This document shows, piece by piece, positions 22,768 to 29,334 of a stretch of DNA of 42,271 nucleotides (positions are counted from its first letter, which is position 1; each line of letters starts with the position of its first letter). The stretch is from Flavobacteriales bacterium (GTDB lineage Bacteria; Bacteroidota; Bacteroidia; JACJYZ01), in assembly GCA_020435415.1 (NCBI GenBank), contig JAGQZQ010000019.1:1-42271 (forward strand), in the 5' to 3' direction. A program made the position numbers and the translations under genes. The notes under the pieces are model-generated. The model was not told where the DNA came from. It worked only from the letters and a program-made list of their open reading frames with translations, and did no database searches.

Positions 22768-24141
22768 TTGAAGAGATTGATCCGTATTGGTGCGGAGCTA
22801 CTCAAGGATCTTTTTACGAAATGCCATCCGGATGAGTCCGGCGGTGTGCTGGATAAAAGTGTTTCATCAAAGCAGGTAAGCATTTGGGGTACATTTGTGG
22901 GGAATGATGATAAATCCGTAACCTGGAAAGCAGTATCAAAACAAATTAAGAAGAGTCAAAACTGGGAAGGTACCTTGTGCATCAGGGGGAGCGGCGGGGA
23001 GAAGATATGGCTGTCTGCAGATATTCAACCGATACACGGGGATCACTTTTTGCTGCTTGGGTTTGATGTTTCCAACCGCGTGCGCGCGGAAAGACAATTA
23101 CGTCAGAAAGATCAGGAGTTGAATATAATCACAAAAGCAACTTCTCTCTTTTTTCTGAATATTTCACTGAATGGAAGAATTCAGTTTATAAATAAAACCT
23201 TAAAACATCTGGATGCCAAAGATGTGATTGGCAAAACAGTCTATGAATTTTTCCCCGCTAAGGAACATAAGGAGATCAAAGCGACGATAAAAAGGGTGTC
23301 TCAATCGGGCAGACCCTCCTATTTTGAGGCGGAGAGTATCGGAGAAGGCAATAATCCTGCATGGTATGGCACACATGTTTACCCAAATGGAATTGATGAC
23401 CATGGCAATAAGCAGATGCTGCTTATTGCCAAAGATATCACCCATAAGGTAGAGGTGGATAAGGAGCTTGAAAAGCAAGAACGAATGTCAAAGGAATATC
23501 AATCCCAATTCCTGAGCACCCAGATCAACCCCCACTTTATTTTCAATGCGATGAATGCCATTCAGGTTTATATTCTGGATAGGCAAACTGAACCTGCACT
23601 TGAATATGTTTCTGAGTTTTCCAGCCTGATCAGGAATGTTCTGGAGAATTCCAGCAAGCTGAAGATTACCATTGCAGAGGAGGTGGAGTTTCTGATCAAA
23701 TACCTTGAACTTGAGAAAAAAAGATTTGATAAACGATTTGAGTATAATGTCATCATAGAACCGGGTCTTGATATGGATGCAGCTGTGATTCCTCCCATGG
23801 TATTGCAACCGCATGTGGAGAATGCCGTTGTTCATGGTATCGGAAAGCTCAGGGGTAGAGACGACGGCTTGATCACCATTTCGTTTAACGGAGTCAAAGA
23901 CCGACTGATTTGTAAAATTCAGGACAATGGGGTAGGGAGGGAATATGCGCTTTCCTTTACCACCCTGAATCGTGGGAAGGCCCATCGCTCGATGGGTGAA
24001 AAGATCACCAAAACCAGACTTCGTTTATTGACCGAAACATCCGGCGCAAAGCACGACATCAAAGTTGTTGATCTGAAGGACGCCAATGGAAATGCGAAAG
24101 GAACTTCCGTTGAGCTGACATTTCCATTATTATCCATCTAA
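22768..24141 (+). CDS. PAS-domain sensor histidine kinase of the LytS/YesM (His_kinase) family
   Basis: The 457-residue product has no signal peptide or membrane segment, so it is a cytoplasmic sensor. A first PAS-like region (about 38-105) is followed by a PAS domain (about 112-228) and a short coiled linker (230-247). The phosphoacceptor His256 lies in the TQINPHFIFNAMNAI motif of the His_kinase family. The ATPase shows PPMVLQPHVENAVVHG and QDNGVG. Such kinases usually partner a LytTR response regulator, but none is in the window. TTG at 22768 is the first start after the stop at 22726, and TTG 22777 is an alternative. The start lies 3 bases after a strong hairpin. Confidence 0.85.
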   Translation: MKRLIRIGAELLKDLFTKCHPDESGGVLDKSVSSKQVSIWGTFVGNDDKSVTWKAVSKQIKKSQNWEGTLCIRGSGGEKIWLSADIQPIHGDHFLLLGFDVSNRVRAERQLRQKDQELNIITKATSLFFLNISLNGRIQFINKTLKHLDAKDVIGKTVYEFFPAKEHKEIKATIKRVSQSGRPSYFEAESIGEGNNPAWYGTHVYPNGIDDHGNKQMLLIAKDITHKVEVDKELEKQERMSKEYQSQFLSTQINPHFIFNAMNAIQVYILDRQTEPALEYVSEFSSLIRNVLENSSKLKITIAEEVEFLIKYLELEKKRFDKRFEYNVIIEPGLDMDAAVIPPMVLQPHVENAVVHGIGKLRGRDDGLITISFNGVKDRLICKIQDNGVGREYALSFTTLNRGKAHRSMGEKITKTRLRLLTETSGAKHDIKVVDLKDANGNAKGTSVELTFPLLSI

Positions 24142-24190
24142 GTGTAAGAACACCTACTCAACTGTGGGTAACGTGTTTGAAAAGAAAAAG

Positions 24191-24214
24191 GCCTGATTCA
24201 AATGAATCAGGCCC
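24191..24214 (-). terminator. Terminator of the 24238-25964 minus-strand genes
   Basis: GGCCTGATTC, the loop AAAT and GAATCAGGCC form a perfect 10-base-pair stem. The A-rich flank at 24181-24190 reads as a T run on the minus strand, so it terminates transcription from the right. Confidence 0.85.
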
Positions 24215-24237
24215 ATTTGCTAACCGGCATCGTCTTT

Positions 24238-24690
24238 CTACTCCGACAATGCCACCTCCGTATTGGCGACTTTTACCGGTATGCTTTCTGAAAAAATGGG
24301 TGTCTCTCCGTGTCTGACATATCTGACCCTGTACCAAACCATATCTCCGCGTACAGACAAGTCTTGAAATGAATATGCCAATTCGATCGGGCTGTTGAAA
24401 CAGGGCCTCATTTGTATAGCCACAAATTCCAGGTTACCGGTAGACCTTTCCAGCACGAGCAATCCTTCTTCAATGGCACCTTTGGTACGACACTGAATAT
24501 AAACGTTGTTGTGGTCAGGTTTGGCGGTGAAGCGTGCCAGGATTTGGTCGCTCTTGGTTACCGCGTTATTTGAACTTGGCTCCGGCTGTTCGGACTTTGC
24601 ATCCTGTGCTGTGGAAGTCAAGGGTGTCAATGCGTTCACGCAGAAAGTTGCCAACATCACAAATCGCATCAAAATCTTCTTGCTAGTCAT
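24238..24690 (-). CDS. Small exported protein of unknown function
   Basis: The protein has 150 residues with a probable signal peptide (MLATFCVNALTPLTSTAQ, cleaved before DAKSE). After a Ser/Pro-rich linker it has one beta-rich domain, roughly residues 50-145. Its pattern LVLERSTGNLEFVAIQM, then AYSFQD, then VWYRVRYVRHG recalls the fibronectin-III-like modules that precede sorting tails in Bacteroidota surface proteins. There is no sorting tail here. It begins 8 bases after the stop of the PKD protein gene, so the two form an operon ending at the hairpin 24191-24214. Confidence 0.6.
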   Translation of the reverse strand: MTSKKILMRFVMLATFCVNALTPLTSTAQDAKSEQPEPSSNNAVTKSDQILARFTAKPDHNNVYIQCRTKGAIEEGLLVLERSTGNLEFVAIQMRPCFNSPIELAYSFQDLSVRGDMVWYRVRYVRHGETPIFSESIPVKVANTEVALSE

Positions 24691-24698
24691 TGTAGTAG

Positions 24699-25964
24699 TT
24701 ATTTGGTTTGGTTGATAAGTATTACCTTATTTCTGCCCGAGTAAATCAAGTTAAAAATGTATGTGCCATTCTTCATCTCAGGGATTCTTACACGCGAGGT
24801 AGAGGATGGTATGGTCTTCGTTTCAATCAAACGTCCACCCATGTCCATAATCACATAGGAATATGGTTCCTGATGACCTGATCCCTGAATCCTGACAAAA
24901 TTACCATTGGGGATAAATGAAAGCCCAATTTCATTATCGCCGGCTGAATATACACCCGTTGGGTTGTCGGGCAATATAGTAATCGTTTTTGTGATACTAT
25001 TATCACATGAGTCATTAAATGCAGTAAGTGTCACTTCATAGGTTCCTTCATTTTGAAATTGGATCACCGGTGAAGTTTCAGTGGTGGTATAACCGTTGGA
25101 GCATTCCCAAACGAAATGGTTGGCATCTGTTGACCAGTTTGTGAAAGTAATCTCCTCACCGGAATACAACAGGCCTGTTTGTGTGGAATAGTCAAATTCG
25201 GCCTTGACCGGAGCTGGAGCGGAAATGACAACATCATCTTCCGAGATAGGGTTCCCCTGCGAATAATAAACGAGATGATAAGTGCCCGCTTGTAATTGAC
25301 CGAACTCGGATTCTCCGGCGGATACGATGTCTGCCACTAAAACCGTAGAACCGTTTCTGCTGGCCACCATGTGTATGGGCACGGTCTCTGTGTAAACCAG
25401 AAGTCCGCCTTTTTGATTACATCCTGCCGCAACAGCTGTAGCAGTGGGGATTGCCGGAGGATTAGGGAAGGTGATGTCAAACTTTAGTTCATAAGTTCCG
25501 GGCTGGGCTTCAAACGTAAATTGTTCAAGATGAAGAATGTCGACCTTGTCACCGGTTAAAGGATCTTCAATAGTCAATTGTGCATCAGGATCAAAAGATC
25601 CGAGGATTTCCCATTGAATGGTGATGTCACCTGGTTGTTGAACCTTGAGGTAGAGGTATTCTGTTTCGTAAGTATCATAGGGTGGTAGGGCATTGATAGA
25701 TAATGCCAGACTATCTTCTATCCGGGTGAATAGGCTTGGGACTTCGGTACTGCTGGTGAATCGTTTCCATGCATCGTATTTGCTGTCGAATGCAGGAGTT
25801 GCTTCCTGTAGATAACGGATGACAGTTTCATCGGAAAATGTTCCCTGGGAAACCCTGAAACGAATGGCATCATTTAAGGCTGATGCTTGTTGTGTACAAA
25901 ACAAACAAAAGAATCCAACGCTGAGAAGCAGGGTGGTATTTTTTTGTTTTGACAGGTTATTCAT
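24699..25964 (-). CDS. Secreted PKD-domain protein with T9SS type A-like tail
   Basis: From the ATG at 25964 the product has 421 residues. Its signal peptide is NTTLLLSVGFFCLFCTQQASA. The N-terminal 230 residues contain beta-rich segments such as DITIQWEILGSFDPDAQLTI and LKFDITFPNPPAI, which I do not assign to a family. A PKD domain follows at about 250-335 (FDYSTQTGLLYSGEEITFTN and GTYEVTLTAFNDSC). The C-terminus (VIMDMGGRLIETKTIP, then MKNGTYIFNLIYSGRNKVIL) matches a T9SS type A sorting domain, although the usual YPNP is replaced by FIPNG. ATG 25970 is an equal alternative start, and the frame is open to 26018. Confidence 0.75.
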   Translation of the reverse strand: MNNLSKQKNTTLLLSVGFFCLFCTQQASALNDAIRFRVSQGTFSDETVIRYLQEATPAFDSKYDAWKRFTSSTEVPSLFTRIEDSLALSINALPPYDTYETEYLYLKVQQPGDITIQWEILGSFDPDAQLTIEDPLTGDKVDILHLEQFTFEAQPGTYELKFDITFPNPPAIPTATAVAAGCNQKGGLLVYTETVPIHMVASRNGSTVLVADIVSAGESEFGQLQAGTYHLVYYSQGNPISEDDVVISAPAPVKAEFDYSTQTGLLYSGEEITFTNWSTDANHFVWECSNGYTTTETSPVIQFQNEGTYEVTLTAFNDSCDNSITKTITILPDNPTGVYSAGDNEIGLSFIPNGNFVRIQGSGHQEPYSYVIMDMGGRLIETKTIPSSTSRVRIPEMKNGTYIFNLIYSGRNKVILINQTK

Positions 25965-26164
25965 AATCATGGTTATTTCAAATTGGACACACCGATATAT
26001 ATGTGTCTGCCATACCATATGTTTATTTCAATTTCCCAACGTTACCCTGAATTGGATGTGAAAAGTTTAAACGTTTCTCCGAACGTTGGCGACGCGTTAA
26101 CATGTTGATGTTGAGAATAGTAGGTAATAATACGTAAAGTGACCAGCGATTAACAGGTTTTAGA

Positions 26165-26172
26165 TACATTTG
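26165..26172 (+). promoter_or_regulatory. -7 promoter box of the glycosyltransferase pair, leaderless spacing
   Basis: TACATTTG ends 4 bases before the ATG at 26177, as in glmM. The following four bases (TGCT) are nearly those at glmM (CGCT). This suggests a leaderless mRNA. No -33 TTTG is present. Confidence 0.5.
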
Positions 26173-26176
26173 TGCT

Positions 26177-27130
26177 ATGCCGGTTATTGGGTTATCCATT
26201 ATTGTTCCCTGCTATCAGGAAGAAGAAGTCATTGCGAGCACATGCGAGCGACTTGTGAATTTATGTTCACGACTGATTTCAGAATTGGATACCGAAGTCA
26301 TCTTTATCAACGATGGCAGTTCTGATGGAACAGGTAAGATCTTAAGATCATTTGCTGATTCCAATCCTTCTTTTAAGGTGATCTCATTCTCCAGAAATTT
26401 TGGGCATCAGGCGGCAGTGGCAGCAGGTCTTCATCATTGCTCCAGGGATACTGCGGTGAGCATAGATGCAGATTTACAGGATCCCCCAGAAATCATTCCG
26501 GATATGATAAAGTTGATGAACGATACCGGAGCTAATGTGGTTTACGGTGTACGTTCATCAAGACAGGGAGAAAGTTGGTTGAAGAAAAGTTCTGCCCATT
26601 TGTTTTATCGCCTGATCAACCGGTTCTCTGACGTACATATTCCAGTGGACACCGGTGATTTCAGGTTGATGGATAGAAAGGTGATCGATGCATTCAGGAC
26701 ATTGAAGGAAAAGAATAAGTATGTCAGAGGGCTGGTAAGTTGGGTTGGATTCAATCAGGTGCCTTTCTATTATAAAAGAGATGAGCGGTTGGCAGGAAAC
26801 ACCAAGTACGGTTGGTCAAAGATGATGGGCCTTGGAATGAATGCGTTGACCTATTTTTCCAAAAGGCCTCTTCATGTAGCCATTAATCTGGGTTTCCTGT
26901 GTTTGTTCATCGGTTTGTTACTGGCGGTTTATGCGCTGGTAGTTCGCTTGTCCGGGGATTACTTTTTTATGGCCGGTTGGGCATCCACCATGATAGCCAT
27001 CATTTTCTTTGGCGGGGTACAGCTTCTGACCGTAGGTCTGATAGGTAAATATATCGGCAGCATCTTTGACGAAGTAAAACAGCGACCGGAGTATATCATT
27101 GACGAAACCATCAACTTTAGCAATGACTGA
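26177..27130 (+). CDS. GT2 polyprenyl-phosphate sugar synthase (DPM1/GtrB-like)
   Basis: The 317-residue enzyme should transfer a sugar from a nucleotide donor to undecaprenyl phosphate on the cytoplasmic face. The GT-A domain starts with SIIVPCYQEEEVI and FINDGSSDGT, includes FSRNFGHQAAVAAG, and has the catalytic acidic cluster DADLQDPPE. DTGDFRLMDRKV is also typical of GtrB-like proteins. Two C-terminal transmembrane helices (about 235-260 and 270-295) anchor it. Its stop overlaps the start of the membrane GT-C protein by 8 bases, so the product lipid-linked sugar is probably used by that partner. Confidence 0.9.
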   Translation: MPVIGLSIIVPCYQEEEVIASTCERLVNLCSRLISELDTEVIFINDGSSDGTGKILRSFADSNPSFKVISFSRNFGHQAAVAAGLHHCSRDTAVSIDADLQDPPEIIPDMIKLMNDTGANVVYGVRSSRQGESWLKKSSAHLFYRLINRFSDVHIPVDTGDFRLMDRKVIDAFRTLKEKNKYVRGLVSWVGFNQVPFYYKRDERLAGNTKYGWSKMMGLGMNALTYFSKRPLHVAINLGFLCLFIGLLLAVYALVVRLSGDYFFMAGWASTMIAIIFFGGVQLLTVGLIGKYIGSIFDEVKQRPEYIIDETINFSND

Positions 27131-29060
27131 AGGAGAGACTGTCACATCCGCTAAACCTTCTGTTTTCCCTAAGGCGATAACCATAATGTTATGGTTCATG
27201 CTTGGCGTTATCGGTGTAAAGCTGTTGGCGGATCATTACAGATTGATCAGTTGCCCATACCCCCTAGAATACCGTGAAGCCCATACACCTGCCACCACGC
27301 ATTTGATGCTTAAAGGGGGTGATCCATATGAACTTGCCCAACAACCCTGGTATACCAATGTATATGGTGTGGCCTTTAATTATATATGCTATCCGGTGGT
27401 GATGGTCTTTGGGGAGGGGTACCCGGTATATCGCGCAATCGTGGGTTTCTTTATATGGTGTTGCTGCATCACCTTGTATTTGCTGCTGCAGCGGTTGAAG
27501 GTTCCCCGGCTGGAAAGCACCGCAGCTACACTCATCTTCTATGCTTCACTGCTTTATTTCGTGACGCCCATGGTGAGGCCGGATAGCTTTGGGTTGTTCC
27601 TGTTTATGGTGTCCTTGTTTTACCCTGTGATCTCAGGATATGGTTGGCGTTCATTGGTGGTGAGCATGGTTTGTTGCATCGTTGCATTCTACGCCAAACC
27701 GTATTTTTTGCTGGCCTCCGCATTTCTTGCAGCATATATGTTTTTGTTTGTTTCCAAAAAGCAAGGGTTGATATATGGATGTGGGTTTGCCCTGTTGCTC
27801 TTGATATCCGTTCTTGTTGTAGACCAACGTTTTGAAACATATTTCAGCAACGCCTTCTTCATTTATACTAACTATCGCATTGATAAATTTGATTATATGA
27901 TCAGGCAATTATCGGCTTATGTCAAGCACAGTCCTGGCTTAATTGGACTGATGATGATGGGTGGGTATGCAGGGTGGCGATCATTTAAGGGTGGGAGCTG
28001 GAAATTGAACTTAAAGAATCCAGAAGCCCCGGCAATAGCAAGCGCGATACCTCTTTCGGCATTTGTGGCTGTTTGTATTTTCCTGTTATTCGTATATCGC
28101 TTAGGCCAACATCAGGGTGCATGGCTTACCTATTTATTTCAGTTGATGTCGCCCTTTTTGCTTTTAGCGACCCTTCCTGCCGTTTTCAGGGCGTCTATCC
28201 GGTATAAACGAAGTCTGGTCATGGCATTGTTGATGATCAACCTGGGAATTAACGCATTCGCATACCTCAACCATACAGGGGAGGTAAGGTATAGCGAGGA
28301 ATCGTGGAAACTTTTAAAAACGCTGACTGAACCTGCCAATCAGGTATTGAATACCCCGGTCATTGCGATGGACCTGCTACAGGAAAACAAGCGTGTATTT
28401 GACACGGGTAACTCTGAGTATTTTCAATATGGTGGCGAGCGCAATGGTATTTGGTCTTCCTTTTTATCGCCACATCCCGAGATACAGGATCGTTGGATGG
28501 AGGCAAGGAGAGAAGTAAATCAAATGATTGAGCAGCAAAAGTTTGATCTTATTGTTTTGGGAAGAGGTCCGAGATACCTCACGGACGAGGCTTTTTACTC
28601 CAGATATTACACACTCCTCGTGACCATACCCATCAGAATGCCCCATGCAACCATGAGGGAAGAAATTCAGCGGTTTGATGTTGGTGTTTGGGAACCAAAG
28701 GGAAAGGAGCGTCCTAAAACGGAACGTAATGCGATCTATCAGAAGCTTTATAATGCTTATCCTGACAATTTCTTTGTAAACTATTACCTCGGGTTTCAGC
28801 TGTTCGAAGTGGAGAAAGATTATCGCAATGCGGCTTTCTTTTTGGAAAATGCAGTAGCGATTGATCCCAGCCCACCGATACTCTCCAGCGCGCTCGGGGC
28901 CATATATTTCAATCATCTTCAGGATTATAACAATGCATTGCGGCATTTTTCAAGAGCCTACCAAATGAATCCCCAGGACAAATCCGCACGTACAAACCTT
29001 GGTTATACCTATAGGAAACTGGGAGATGAAAAGCATGCACGTGAACTGCTCGGCGAATAG
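27123..29060 (+). CDS. GT-C-fold membrane glycosyltransferase-like protein with C-terminal TPRs
   Basis: The 645-residue protein has about ten transmembrane segments up to residue 400. The first periplasmic loop contains PLEYREAHT, with acidic residues placed like the catalytic Asp/Glu of GT39/ArnT-type enzymes that use polyprenyl-phosphate sugars. A soluble part follows (about 410-540). The last 100 residues hold at least two tetratricopeptide repeats (YLGFQLFEVEKDYRNAAFF and NALRHFSRAYQMNPQDKSA). The frame is open from 27099, but the ATG at 27123, overlapping the GT2 stop, is the natural coupled start. Acceptor and sugar are unknown. The gene ends directly before a pair of inverted DnaA-box sequences. 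Confidence 0.78.
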   Translation: MTEGETVTSAKPSVFPKAITIMLWFMLGVIGVKLLADHYRLISCPYPLEYREAHTPATTHLMLKGGDPYELAQQPWYTNVYGVAFNYICYPVVMVFGEGYPVYRAIVGFFIWCCCITLYLLLQRLKVPRLESTAATLIFYASLLYFVTPMVRPDSFGLFLFMVSLFYPVISGYGWRSLVVSMVCCIVAFYAKPYFLLASAFLAAYMFLFVSKKQGLIYGCGFALLLLISVLVVDQRFETYFSNAFFIYTNYRIDKFDYMIRQLSAYVKHSPGLIGLMMMGGYAGWRSFKGGSWKLNLKNPEAPAIASAIPLSAFVAVCIFLLFVYRLGQHQGAWLTYLFQLMSPFLLLATLPAVFRASIRYKRSLVMALLMINLGINAFAYLNHTGEVRYSEESWKLLKTLTEPANQVLNTPVIAMDLLQENKRVFDTGNSEYFQYGGERNGIWSSFLSPHPEIQDRWMEARREVNQMIEQQKFDLIVLGRGPRYLTDEAFYSRYYTLLVTIPIRMPHATMREEIQRFDVGVWEPKGKERPKTERNAIYQKLYNAYPDNFFVNYYLGFQLFEVEKDYRNAAFFLENAVAIDPSPPILSSALGAIYFNHLQDYNNALRHFSRAYQMNPQDKSARTNLGYTYRKLGDEKHARELLGE

Positions 29061-29080
29061 TTATCCACAGATGTGGAAAA
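29061..29080. promoter_or_regulatory. Inverted pair of DnaA-box-like sequences
   Basis: TTATCCACA (29061-29069), two bases, then TGTGGAAAA (29072-29080, which is TTTTCCACA on the minus strand) form a head-to-head pair. Both fit the DnaA-box consensus TTWTNCACA. The pair starts at the base after the stop codon of the GT-C gene. No further boxes are seen, so this is not a full origin. Confidence 0.55.
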
Positions 29081-29095
29081 ATTATTTTGCCATAC

Positions 29096-29113
29096 CGAAC
29101 AATATTTTGTTCG
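29096..29113. repeat. Short hairpin downstream of the GT-C gene
   Basis: CGAACA, the loop ATATTT and TGTTCG form a perfect 6-base-pair stem in an A+T-rich stretch. It lacks a clean T run and is at most a weak terminator. Confidence 0.4.
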
Positions 29114-29170
29114 ACTTGAAAAAATAAAGCAGGATTCTTCATTTTCACCAAATCTTATTGGTCAAATTAC

Positions 29171-29201
29171 TTGGAATAGGGAGCTCGCTTTATTATATTT
29201 G
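29171..29201 (+). promoter_or_regulatory. Promoter of the giant PKD-protein operon
   Basis: TTG (29171-29173), 20 bases and TATATTTG (29194-29201) match the phylum promoter. A start near 29208 gives a leader of about 125 bases. The leader holds two hairpins: AAGCGC-GGGAA-GCGCTT (29245-29261), and TGCTTCTGG pairing with CCAGAGCA around the loop AAAGTA (about 29278-29300). Confidence 0.55.
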
Positions 29202-29334
29202 ATATGGTTGTTGAATCGATTGTCCATTTTTTATTAAGAGTCAAGCGCGGGAAGCGCTTTAGTGATGTGCATTTAAGTGCTTCTGGAAAGTACCAGAGCA
29301 ACGGTATTAAGGCGTTTGACCTAACCGATGCGTG

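Noticed and set aside
29061-29334. Replication origin
   Set aside because: Only one pair of DnaA boxes is present, with no cluster, no typical unwinding repeats and no dnaA or dnaN gene nearby.
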